In this document: in pieces, positions 38,754-47,700 of the stretch
Layout of the letters: each line of letters opens with the position of its first letter
Numbering within the stretch: position 1 is the first letter of the stretch
Source: Candidatus Uhrbacteria bacterium
GTDB taxonomy: Bacteria > Patescibacteriota > Patescibacteriia > JACRJV01
NCBI GenBank assembly: GCA_016215325.1
Contig: JACRJV010000015.1
Location: 1 to 51,518 of the forward strand
DNA: 51,518 nucleotides
Direction: 5' to 3'
The notes under the pieces: generated by a model
What the model saw: only the letters and a program-made list of their open reading frames with translations
Told to the model about the DNA's origin: nothing
Database searches by the model: none
Program-made: the position numbers and the translations under genes

Positions 38754-39623
38754 ATGGCAAAATCATCGGATGCGTTAAGTTCCCTCATGGGGCTGGTTGT
38801 GTTTTTGATTGCGGGCGGGATTTTTGCGGTCAGTACCGATCTGCTTTCGGGCGCGACGGTCTTCCTTATCTTCGCAGCGTTATTCGTGATCGTTTTTTTG
38901 ATCGGCGGCTTGCGGGTAGTGGACCAATTTGAACGCGGGGTGATCCTGACCTTAGGGAAATATTCGAGCACCCGAAGCCCCGGCCTTACATGGATCTTGG
39001 TCGGCATCCAGCGCATGATCAAGGTGGATTTGCGCATTACAACGGTCGATATTCCCCAGCAAGAAGTGATTACCAAAGATAATGTCCCGGTTGGTATCAA
39101 CGCAGTGGTTTACTTTCACGTGGAGAGCGCAGAACACGCGATCCTGAACATCAAAGATTATCCAACAGCCGTGAGCCAGTATGCGCAAGCGGCGCTGCGT
39201 GATGTCATCGGTGGGGTGGAATTGGATTCACTGCTTTCGGAGCGGGCCGTGCTGAGTCAGGATATTAAGAAACTCGTGGACGAGGCCACAAAGGTGTGGG
39301 GCGTGAATGTCGTGGACATCAAAATCCAAGATATTGAATTGCCGGCGGACATGAAGCGCGTGATGGCCAAACAAGCCGAGAGCGAGCGTGAACGCCGAGC
39401 CGTAATCATCCGCTCCGAGGGGGAATACTCGGCAGCGGAAAAACTCGCGCAGGCCGCATATCGATTGAGCGAAGTCCCCGGCGGTATTGCCTTGCGTACC
39501 CTTGCAACCATCGAAAAAATTAATCCCGACCCGTCCAAGACCGTCATCTTTGCGCTGCCCATCGAATTCATGGAAGGGGTAAAATCGTTGGGCGACTATC
39601 TCAAGGTGAAGTCGAAGTCCTAG
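38754..39623 (+). CDS. SPFH/stomatin-like (slipin) protein
   Basis: 289 residues. N-terminal hydrophobic hairpin (LVVFLIAGGIFAVSTDLLSG; FLIFAALFVIVFLIGGL), then the SPFH domain: VVDQFERGVILTLGKYSST, DIPQQEVITKDNVPVGINAV and ALRDVIGGVELDSLLSER, and a coiled-coil C-terminus (AKQAESERERRAVIIRSEGE). Slipins organise membrane microdomains; in most bacteria they pair with an NfeD protease, not seen here. Start at 38754; a GTG at 38748 is also open. Confidence 0.93.
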   Translation: MAKSSDALSSLMGLVVFLIAGGIFAVSTDLLSGATVFLIFAALFVIVFLIGGLRVVDQFERGVILTLGKYSSTRSPGLTWILVGIQRMIKVDLRITTVDIPQQEVITKDNVPVGINAVVYFHVESAEHAILNIKDYPTAVSQYAQAALRDVIGGVELDSLLSERAVLSQDIKKLVDEATKVWGVNVVDIKIQDIELPADMKRVMAKQAESERERRAVIIRSEGEYSAAEKLAQAAYRLSEVPGGIALRTLATIEKINPDPSKTVIFALPIEFMEGVKSLGDYLKVKSKS

Positions 39624-39646
39624 CATGTTATTAACCTTTTCGACAT

Positions 39647-40132
39647 ATGGGAATCAGGTTTGATCAATTCCCGAGCGCGGGCACAGCGCCAGAATCTATT
39701 GATGCGGAGCAAGAGTCAACAAAAATCCAACAGCTACGGCGGTTGTTGGACGGGATGAGCAGAGGTGAATTGGAAGAGGTTGGACGTTTGCTTGAAGAGG
39801 CAACGGCGCATCAACAGGAGCGTGAGCAAGAGCGCCTCAATGCACCACGAGAATTGATCGTTGGCGATACCACCATTTCAATTATTGCTGGCGACGATAG
39901 AGGGAGCGCAGATCTCCGACTGACTGGAGGGGGCGTTGAACAACGCCATTCGTTTACCATGGTCACGGCAGACTTGTTGGACGAGTTCATGGATGCGATC
40001 CGCTCCCGATCGGCCAAGGGGGAGGATGCGCCAGCGATTCGCGCAGCGGTAGCATCGGCACTTGAAGGAGCTCCTCGCTTCGCTGGAAGGATCCCGCTCT
40101 CAATGTCACTTGTGGAAAAGGTCAGGGGGTAA
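39647..40132 (+). CDS. Hypothetical protein, 161 residues
   Basis: I do not recognise it. An N-terminal acidic coiled-coil region (DAEQESTKIQQLRRLLDGMS; LEEATAHQQEREQERLN) is followed by a small beta-rich part (TTISIIAGDDRGSADLRLTG) and two helices (VTADLLDEFMDAIRSRSAKG; AIRAAVASALEG). No signal peptide. It starts 23 bases after the slipin stop and ends just upstream of the next small gene, so it is probably in the slipin operon. Confidence 0.65.
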   Translation: MGIRFDQFPSAGTAPESIDAEQESTKIQQLRRLLDGMSRGELEEVGRLLEEATAHQQEREQERLNAPRELIVGDTTISIIAGDDRGSADLRLTGGGVEQRHSFTMVTADLLDEFMDAIRSRSAKGEDAPAIRAAVASALEGAPRFAGRIPLSMSLVEKVRG

Positions 40133-40136
40133 TGGT

Positions 40137-40469
40137 ATGGAGTGGACGAAAAAGATTGCGGGGAAGCTGATTAATGTCAGCACACAGTACTTTGTCAACG
40201 GTGTTGTCGGTAAGCGATGGGGAGACCTTCCGCCCGAAGTGCGAAGCGAGCTCGACAAAGACAATAACGATACCCCCGATGTCGTTGAAGCGCTCCACAA
40301 CGGCGAGACGATCAAGGGCTCGACGGTTTTTACCAGCAAGAGGAATGAGCCATCAGTGCAATCCGGCAGGTTGTCCGCGAACTCAGATTCTGCCGAACAT
40401 TCCCTGCGATTGTTTATTCTCTTGATGATCGTCGGGATCGCAGCCATTGCGTTGTTGCTTTGGATGTAA
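40137..40469 (+). CDS. Small protein with a C-terminal membrane anchor, 110 residues
   Basis: Unknown family. Soluble polar N-terminus (MEWTKKIAGKLINVSTQYFV; WGDLPPEVRSELDKDNNDT), a Ser/Asn-rich linker, and a C-terminal membrane helix (LRLFILLMIVGIAAIALLLW) ending at the last residue. It is a tail-anchored topology. The start at 40137 follows AGGGGGT. A second ATG at 40132 is in another frame. A strong terminator follows (40489-40513). Confidence 0.65.
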   Translation: MEWTKKIAGKLINVSTQYFVNGVVGKRWGDLPPEVRSELDKDNNDTPDVVEALHNGETIKGSTVFTSKRNEPSVQSGRLSANSDSAEHSLRLFILLMIVGIAAIALLLWM

Positions 40470-40488
40470 TACTGGGCTCGGTAATAGT

Positions 40489-40513
40489 AAAACACCCCTT
40501 TCCGGGGTGTTTT
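40489..40513. terminator. Bidirectional terminator
   Basis: AAAACACCCC (40489-40498), TTTCC, GGGGTGTTTT (40504-40513), with T-rich tails on both sides. Serves the plus-strand gene ending at 40469 and the minus-strand gene ending at 40512. Confidence 0.88.
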
Positions 40514-41213
40514 ATCGTATTTCTTTGAGGAATTCTTCGACAAGGCGAATTGTACCCCCTGTATTATTGAACACCGATTTCCAGACAACGGCGATGTCCG
40601 CGCCGTTAAAAATGGATCGCTGCACTTCGCGAGGCGTGTCGCCCCCGGCAATCGCAATCAGTACGTTCCGGCTCCCTTTGAGCCGCTGGATCTCGTGATA
40701 CGGAATTTGCTTTTCTCGATTAAACTCGGTTTCGTCGACCCCGCGGTGGAGGATCACCACCGGCGGCCAGGTTTTTAGGGCGCTTAACACCGTAAGAGGA
40801 TACTCTACATTCATCATGTCCACCATCGCATCGATGCCGCGGCGGCTGCACTCGGCGATGAATGCGTTGAGTGTTTCGGCTGGAGCACTGCCGAGGGCCA
40901 CCACGGCGCTGGCACCGGCTTGTTTTGCCATGGCCACTTCGGTAGAGCCGCGATCCATCGTTTTCAAATCCGCCACCACATATGGCTGGAGTTCTTCTTC
41001 GGATTCTAACAGACGATCTTCGTACCAGTTGTAGAGATCGCGCACCACGCCGATGCCATAGCGTTTAATCAGTGGTGTGCCAGCCTCGATGATGATGCGA
41101 TTGCTCGCGGGCAACTCCGCGATAATGTCGCGGGCATCCTCCAACGTGCTGTTGAATGCAACTTGAAGGTACCGTTGCCGGCGATTCAATATTGGCGGCG
41201 GAAGATAGGCCAT
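40512..41213 (-). CDS. OMP decarboxylase / hexulose-6-phosphate-synthase superfamily enzyme
   Basis: 233 residues. A TIM barrel with the family residues: E43 in IIEAGTPLIK, the DLKTMD motif (D82, K84, D87), and GASAVVALG, ILHRGVDE, AIAGGDTPREVQRS with the phosphate-binding C-terminal loop. The E43-GTPLIK plus ADLKTMD pattern fits hexulose-6-phosphate synthase or 3-keto-L-gulonate-6-phosphate decarboxylase better than OMP decarboxylase. No 6-phospho-3-hexuloisomerase gene is adjacent. The start is set at 41213, where the family begins. Confidence 0.85.
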   Translation of the reverse strand: MAYLPPPILNRRQRYLQVAFNSTLEDARDIIAELPASNRIIIEAGTPLIKRYGIGVVRDLYNWYEDRLLESEEELQPYVVADLKTMDRGSTEVAMAKQAGASAVVALGSAPAETLNAFIAECSRRGIDAMVDMMNVEYPLTVLSALKTWPPVVILHRGVDETEFNREKQIPYHEIQRLKGSRNVLIAIAGGDTPREVQRSIFNGADIAVVWKSVFNNTGGTIRLVEEFLKEIR

Positions 41214-41290
41214 ATGGTGGTAGTATAGGAGTAAGAACGAACAAGGACAATGGTTGCTGTCCCCTGATAAAGTTGTTACCATAGAAGCAT

Positions 41291-42331
41291 ATGACTGACG
41301 TAACGATTGCCGTTGCCGAAACACAACATTCTTCTCCTGCCAATGCTTCGCCGGACACGCAGTACGATGCCGCCATGCGTCCAAAAACGCTTGATGAGTA
41401 TGTTGGGCAATCCGCGATTAAGGATGGGCTTCGACTTGCTTTAGACGCGGCAATGATACGGAAAGAGTCCATTGAGCACGTCCTGATTTACGGCGGGCCA
41501 GGCTTAGGCAAAACTACCCTTGCGCATATCATCGCCCACCACATGAGCGCACCGTTGCGAGTGACATCGGGGCCAGCGATTGAACGAGCAGGGGATTTGG
41601 CGGCAATTCTTACCAATCTGGAACCGGGCAGCGTCTTGTTCGTGGATGAGTGCCATCGCTTGCCCAAGACGGTCGAAGAAATCTTGTATCCGGCAATGGA
41701 AGATCGGGCATTAGATCTGGTGATTGGCAAGGGGCCTGGGGCGCGGACGCTGCGTATTGATTTGCCGCCGTTTACACTTGTTGCGGCTACAACGCGATTA
41801 AGTTTGCTTTCTGCGCCACTGCGAGACCGCTTTGGTCATCATTTCCACATTGATCATTATACGCAGGAAGATGTTGCCGAAATTGTCCGCCGGAACAGCC
41901 AACGATTGGGGTTAGCAATGACCAATAGCGCACGGCTGCTTGTTGCCAGCCGATCGCGGGGCACGCCACGTATTGCAAATCGCATCCTGAAGCGTATCCG
42001 TGACCTGGCGCAGGTTTCCGGTCAAGGGATGCTTGATGAACAGTTTGTCGATTCGGCCTTCCGCCGTTTGAACATTGACCCCCTCGGACTCGATGGCGTT
42101 GATCGCAAGCTTCTCGATACCTTGATTTCAGTATTTCAAGGCGGCCCGGTGGGGCTGCAGGCGTGGGCAGCTGCAACAGCGCAGGAAATGAGCACGATTG
42201 AAGAAATCTACGAGCCGTTTTTGCTTCAGTTGGGGCTCGTGGATCGTACGGCGCGCGGCCGGGTCGCCACCAAACGGGCCTACGAACATTTAGGGAAAAC
42301 AATACCATCAGCTCAAGATCAACTTATTTAA
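41291..42331 (+). CDS. ruvB: Holliday junction ATPase RuvB
   Basis: 346 residues. Drives branch migration with RuvA, and RuvC (3695) resolves. Walker A GGPGLGKTT (68-76), Walker B DECH (D120-E121), sensor LVAATTRLSLLSAPLRDRFG and a winged-helix C-terminus (GLVDRTARGRVATKRAYEHL) are typical. The Walker B motif reads DECH instead of the common DEIH. It is divergent from the OMPDC-like gene, and an A/T-rich hairpin follows. Confidence 0.96.
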   Translation: MTDVTIAVAETQHSSPANASPDTQYDAAMRPKTLDEYVGQSAIKDGLRLALDAAMIRKESIEHVLIYGGPGLGKTTLAHIIAHHMSAPLRVTSGPAIERAGDLAAILTNLEPGSVLFVDECHRLPKTVEEILYPAMEDRALDLVIGKGPGARTLRIDLPPFTLVAATTRLSLLSAPLRDRFGHHFHIDHYTQEDVAEIVRRNSQRLGLAMTNSARLLVASRSRGTPRIANRILKRIRDLAQVSGQGMLDEQFVDSAFRRLNIDPLGLDGVDRKLLDTLISVFQGGPVGLQAWAAATAQEMSTIEEIYEPFLLQLGLVDRTARGRVATKRAYEHLGKTIPSAQDQLI

Positions 42332-42437
42332 TTTTCAATTTGCAAATATCCAATTTTCATTAAATTTTCAATGATCAAATTTAAGATTAACGTCCGTCAG
42401 CACGCATTGAAAATTGAAAATTTTAAATTGAGAATTC
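42326..42437. repeat. TTGAAAATT-type hairpin between ruvB and the small membrane gene
   Basis: TATTTAATTTTCAATTTGC and CAATTTTCATTAAATTTTC on the left face GCATTGAAAATTGAAAATTT and AAATTGAG on the right. Same family as 12331 and 34190. It reaches almost to the GTG at 42442. Confidence 0.72.
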
Positions 42438-42441
42438 GTTT

Positions 42442-42690
42442 GTGCCGCTCTCCCTTCTCCTCATCCCGTATATTCTATTTCTTGCCTTCTACGCCTTGTG
42501 GTCGCTGGTGCTTATGTTTCATGTCTTCCGCTATAGTTTCTTGAACATGCAATCATGGTTGCTTACCATCCTACACGGTGCGGTCACAATCCTGTTACTC
42601 TCTCTTTCCGTCGCGGCCATTGCAACTATTGATTGGTCGCAGCAGATCCCTATCCCCATCATGCCCTCAATTTCTTATGATGCATCTTAA
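42442..42690 (+). CDS. Small two-helix membrane protein, 82 residues
   Basis: Unknown family. GTG start at 42442. Two membrane helices (LLLIPYILFLAFYALWSLVL; WLLTILHGAVTILLLSLSVA) and a short outer tail. It overlaps the PH-domain gene by 14 bases. The pair probably acts together; no motif tells what it does. Confidence 0.6.
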   Translation: MPLSLLLIPYILFLAFYALWSLVLMFHVFRYSFLNMQSWLLTILHGAVTILLLSLSVAAIATIDWSQQIPIPIMPSISYDAS

Positions 42691-43219
42691 AGAATTGCTC
42701 CATCATAAGGATGAGCGGGTTGTTTATTTTTTACGGCACCATTGGATCGCCTACGCACTTCCCGGCGCGGCAGGGATTGTGCTGGCGCTGGTTCCGATCA
42801 TTATCGGGAGCGTCCTTTCTGCAACCGGGGCGCGTTTGCTCGATCAGTGGGCTGGAGTGGTCACAATCCTCTTGAGTGTGTATTATCTTTCGATCTGGCT
42901 CTTCTCTTTTACGACATTCCTGTCCACTTACTTGGACGTATGGGTGGTGACCACGCATCGTATCGTATATATTGAGCAACATTCGCTCTTCTCCCGCACA
43001 ATTGCGGAACAGCCGTTGTTCCGTGTCCAGGATGTGACCAGTACAATGGAAGGAGTTCTCCCTACCCTGCTCGGCTATGGCAATATTCGTGTCCAGACTG
43101 CGGGGACGAACGAACAATTTACGTTTAAAACAATAGCGCGTCCGCTGGACGTGAGTAGAACCATCTTCCAACTCGTCGAAGATGTATACGCCCGTGAGAC
43201 AAAATCAACCTCTTCATGA
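42677..43219 (+). CDS. bPH2-domain (YdbS-like) membrane protein
   Basis: 180 residues from the ATG at 42677. Two membrane helices, then a PH-like domain with the typical HRIVYIEQHSLFSRTIAEQP and RVQDVTSTMEGVLPTLLGYG, NIRVQTAGTNEQFTFKTIAR. Such proteins are linked to phospholipid or envelope stress functions (YdbS/YdbT). It overlaps the upstream gene and shares ATGA with the flippase gene downstream. Confidence 0.85.
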   Translation: MMHLKELLHHKDERVVYFLRHHWIAYALPGAAGIVLALVPIIIGSVLSATGARLLDQWAGVVTILLSVYYLSIWLFSFTTFLSTYLDVWVVTTHRIVYIEQHSLFSRTIAEQPLFRVQDVTSTMEGVLPTLLGYGNIRVQTAGTNEQFTFKTIARPLDVSRTIFQLVEDVYARETKSTSS

Positions 43220-44649
43220 GCACGCAATCGACAATTGTCCGACAAACACTAATCCAATTGGTTGGGCGAACATTGAGCGTTGCCATCAGCATCGTGAGTT
43301 TAGGGTTGATGACGCGCTTGCTTGGACCCGACCAATTTGGCGTATACGGAACAGCGATCGCGTATCTCCAGCTCTACGCTATTTTGATGGACTTTGGGCT
43401 TACCATTGTCACTCTTGATCTGTTGGCAAAAGAGCCGCCTAAGACACAAGGGAACCTAGTTGGAGCGATCCTGTTGCTGCGAGTGTTGAGTAGTGTCACC
43501 GTCATCGCCATAGCACTTGGCGTCCTCTATTGGATCCCCTATCCGTTACTGACGAAACAGGCAATCGTCGCATCAGCGTTGTTATTCGTCGGGTATTCGT
43601 TCCAACAAATATTCACCAGCGTCTTCCAATACGCGCATCGGACACTACCCATGATCATCGCCGAAGTGATAGGGCGAATCGTTACGCTGGCGGCGATTGT
43701 TTGGGCGGTGATTTCGCACGCCGGTTTATTCGCGGCGATTGGGGCGATGGTCGGGGGAACCCTCGTGACTGTTGCGATGATGGCGTGTACGAGCCGCAAG
43801 TTGGTCCCTTGGAGGTTGCGATGGGATCCGGTGCTGTGGCTCAAGGCCTTTCGGCAGTCCTATCCAGTGGCTATCACCATCGCCTTCAACCTCATCTATT
43901 TTAAAGCAGATACGATTGTATTGTCGTTTTTTGCGTCTGCGGCAGTGGTGGGGATGTACGTGGCACCCTATAAAATATTAGAAACTCTGATTGCGCTGCC
44001 ACCGTTGTTCATGGGGCTGGTATTGCCAAAATTAAGTCAGGCGGTCGCCGCTGGCAAAAACCAAGAATTTGCCCAATGGCTTGGATGGGCGCTCGAGCGC
44101 ATTGCGTTGTTGGTTTTCCCGATGATTGCTGGGGTTTGGGCGCTATCACAACCCATTATTCTGTTGGTTGCAGGGCCAGAGTTTATCGCATCAGCGCCGC
44201 TGCTGTCGATTCTCATCGTCGCCACAGGGTTAATCTTCTTTTCCAATGTCCTGGGATATGCCGTAGTCGCATTGGGACGCCAGTATCGGATGATCCCTGC
44301 GTATGCTTTTTGCGCAATTTTATCCATTTTTCTCTATGTAAAGACAATTCCGATTTATGGTGCTCTTGGAGCTGCATGGACCACTGTTTTTATTGAAAGC
44401 CTCATGCTATTGGCCAACGCAGTGACAATTTTCTCTGTACAAAAGGTTATTATTTCATTTCGACTCATCCTAAACGGGATCTTGGCGAGCTTGTGCATGT
44501 ATGTTGTATTAATACTTGTCCACACCATTATCCCCACAGCACTGTTGATAACTATTGGAATTGTTATCTATTCTGGCATTCTGCTCGCGCTTGGCGTTAT
44601 TAAAGCATCTCAATTAAGAGATTTATTGTTTTTTCGTTCACCCCCATAA
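43216..44649 (+). CDS. Wzx/MATE-like oligosaccharide flippase
   Basis: 477 residues with about 12-14 membrane helices. It begins TIVRQTLIQLVGRTLSVAIS and continues with MTRLLGPDQFGVYGTAIAYL, typical of polysaccharide-export flippases (Wzx/RfbX, MOP superfamily). It would move lipid-linked sugars for envelope glycans, in line with the GT2 and galU genes elsewhere in the window. It overlaps the PH-domain gene by ATGA and ends 74 bases before the giant gene. The function is by family only. Confidence 0.9.
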   Translation: MSTQSTIVRQTLIQLVGRTLSVAISIVSLGLMTRLLGPDQFGVYGTAIAYLQLYAILMDFGLTIVTLDLLAKEPPKTQGNLVGAILLLRVLSSVTVIAIALGVLYWIPYPLLTKQAIVASALLFVGYSFQQIFTSVFQYAHRTLPMIIAEVIGRIVTLAAIVWAVISHAGLFAAIGAMVGGTLVTVAMMACTSRKLVPWRLRWDPVLWLKAFRQSYPVAITIAFNLIYFKADTIVLSFFASAAVVGMYVAPYKILETLIALPPLFMGLVLPKLSQAVAAGKNQEFAQWLGWALERIALLVFPMIAGVWALSQPIILLVAGPEFIASAPLLSILIVATGLIFFSNVLGYAVVALGRQYRMIPAYAFCAILSIFLYVKTIPIYGALGAAWTTVFIESLMLLANAVTIFSVQKVIISFRLILNGILASLCMYVVLILVHTIIPTALLITIGIVIYSGILLALGVIKASQLRDLLFFRSPP

Positions 44650-44653
44650 TGTA

Positions 44654-44682
44654 TTGATTTTTTCGGGAAAAAATGATATAAT
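44654..44682 (+). promoter_or_regulatory. Promoter of the giant surface-protein gene
   Basis: TTGATT (44654-44659) and TATAAT (44677-44682) with 17 bases between, 41 bases upstream of the ATG at 44724. The leader is A-rich (AAAAGAAAAATTC) with no clear SD. Confidence 0.7.
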
Positions 44683-44723
44683 TGTTGTATAAAAGAAAAA
44701 TTCAAAATAAAAAGAAAAATCGT

Positions 44724-47700
44724 ATGCGTTCTCGAGTGTCGCTGGACTTTTTGGCGCCAGAGGGGCCAGAACAGTTATCAGGGCTATTGACCAAACGATC
44801 GCGATCACGGCGTTCGCCTCATCAGCGCACGCTTTTTTTGTTGCTGGGTCTGTTGGTCGTGATTTCCAATTCGTCCTTGCAACCGCTCCTTTCGCATGCG
44901 GCAACGGGTTCGGTATCGGAGGATTTTAGCGCGACAACAAATATCGATACCGTCAGTTCGACCGCAACGGTCGATACGGCGCATAATCAGGCTCGTTTAA
45001 ATACTTCGGACGCCTGGACGCAACGCATGGGATTTGACCCATCGGATGACATTTTGGACCTCCATTTCTTGGATGCAAACACAGGGTTTGCCGTCGGGAG
45101 CAACGGCGATGTTTACAAAACCATCGACGCCGGGGTTCTGTGGCGAAAGGTGTACGACGATGGGGTGTTAACGAGCACGCCTCCGAAACGCGGTGTCTAC
45201 TTTGCGAGTTCGAGCCTTGGATTCGTTGTCGGGGGGAACGGTTCAACGGGGATTATTCTGCGGACAACCGATGGCGGATCTACGTGGACGGCGGTCACAC
45301 CCAGTAATGCGCCGGGGATAACGGATGTGTATTGTACAAGCACGAGTAACTGCTGGGCAGTTGGATTTACTGGGAAAATATATCGAACGACCGATGGCGG
45401 AACGAGTTGGGTGAGCCAAACTTCTCCAACCTCCAACTTGCTCCGTGCGGTGTATGTGGACCCCACGGGAGAAAAGGGCATGATTGTCGGCAATGGCGGG
45501 ACGATTTTGCGCACGACCGATAGCGGGGCGACGTGGAGCGCCCGCGCGCCCGCCAATCCCGTAGAAAACACTATCCTCCCACTCGGCAATATCCGGGGCT
45601 TATTTTTCCTCAATGGCAATGATGGCTGGATTTTTGGCGATGGAGGGCTGATCGCGTTTACCACTGATCACGGAGATACGTCCTTCTCTGTTCAGTCGTT
45701 TGGGACGGTGCCGGATGCGGGCGCAGAAGCTTTTGTGGCGGGGTATTTAGCCGACCCCTTGGCGTGCGGTCCGGTATCAGGCAGTTGTGCAACGGCGCTG
45801 CGTTCCATCGGCAGTAGCGTTAGAGCCGGGTGGTTCCGCCCGGCGGGATTGATCGGGTTTGCCGTTAGCGAATATGGCAAGATCATGAAGTCGACCAACG
45901 GAGGGGTGTCGTGGAGCGAGCAAAATACGTACACGAATCGTAACCTTGTATCAGTTACGATGACGTCCGACACCGTTGTGTATGTGGGGGGTGATCAGAG
46001 CACGCTGCTGAAAACGACGGATGGAGGGGCGGGCACCGCCACCAGTTGGAGCACACGCAGTTATGGACGACTCAACGATTTATTGGATATTGGCTTTGCC
46101 AGTGCCACTGACGGCATGATTGTCGGCGGAGAGGGCATTATCCTAAGTACGAGCAATGGAACGGACTGGCACGGGATTGAATCGCCCAGCGGCGATCACA
46201 TTAATGCCGTGGCGGTCAAACCGAACACGGTCAATGCTTGGGTTGTCACTCAAGCAGGTGAAACGTACGCCAGCACGAGTTTTGAGGGTGAGTGGGGCGC
46301 CAATCAGACGAGTGGTAACACAACACCTCTCAACGACATCGATTGGGTGACTGCAAACACGCTCTATAGTGTGGGTAATAGTGGGAAGATATTGAAGACA
46401 ACCGATGGTGACACTTGGAGCGAGTTGGCCAGTGGTGTGACCGAAAACATCAACGCCGTCCATTTTCCGGTTGATGCCACGACTGGCTGGGCCGTTGGCG
46501 CCAATGGTACGATTCTCAAAATCACGAATAGTGGAAGTACAGTAGATGCACAGTCGAACTTTTTGGACTTAGTCGGGGATCCTATCGCAGTCTGGCCCGG
46601 CGGATTGCCGGAATTTAATGACGTCCAAATGGTCGATAACCAAAACGGATGGGTTGTGGGCGCTGACGCGTATTTATTTAAGACAACCGATGGCGGTGGA
46701 TCATGGCGACTGCAAGAAAGCAATGCTGGGGCAGAGATCAGCAACCTTATCGTTTTGGACCCCAACAACGTTTGGGCCACCACCCGCACCGACCGGTTGA
46801 TCCAGACCACGAATGGTGGAAACACGTGGGTGGCGCGTGACAATATCAGCACCTATGGATATTACTCCGGCGCCGCGGCATCAGCCACCAGCATGTGGTT
46901 TGTCGGCCAGCAATCGGGGGTAGTGCAATGGACTGACTCGGGCGACACTCTTACGCTCAAAAATATTGATGCCCACAAAGTACTGAAAGACGTTGATGGT
47001 GTTGGTGATACCGTCTACGCCGCGGGGTTTAACCGCCAGATCGTTAAAAGCACGGACGCTGGAGCAACATGGGTGTCGCTTGGGACAGAGCTCGCTGCCA
47101 GCAGCCAGGATCTCTATAGCATCGCTGTCGCGCGGGATAATGCTGATGTTGTTTGGGCCGGAGGCCCGGGGGGATATATCTTCAAGACGATCGACGGGGG
47201 AGGCGCTTGGAGTACGCAAACAGCGGCTGGCGGGTACAGTGGACTGTATCAAGATATTGACGCGCCATCGTCTTTGGTTGCTTGGGCCGTGGGTAACGAT
47301 GGGGCTGTTCATCGGACCACCACCGGAGGAGCAACATGGACCACCACCAGTTATAGCGGAGGAGTGAACATGCTTGGCGTTGAGGCATTAAATGATCAGG
47401 TCGCTATTGCCGTCGGTGCCGGTGGAACGATTATTCAAACCACCGACGGCGGAATCACTTGGGACACGCCGGATACCCAGTCATCCGAGGATTTGGTTAG
47501 CGTCTATTTTGTCAATGCCACGACCGGCTGGGCCGTTGGAGATGCCGGGACCATCCGGAAAACAACTGATAGCGGAGGCACCTGGACCATTCAAGCCAAC
47601 GGAGTATCCCCGACGTTGGGATTAACGGGCATCTTTTGCTCGGATACCATGACCTGTTTTGTCTCGACCAACGACGGCGTGTATCTCCACACGCTCAATG

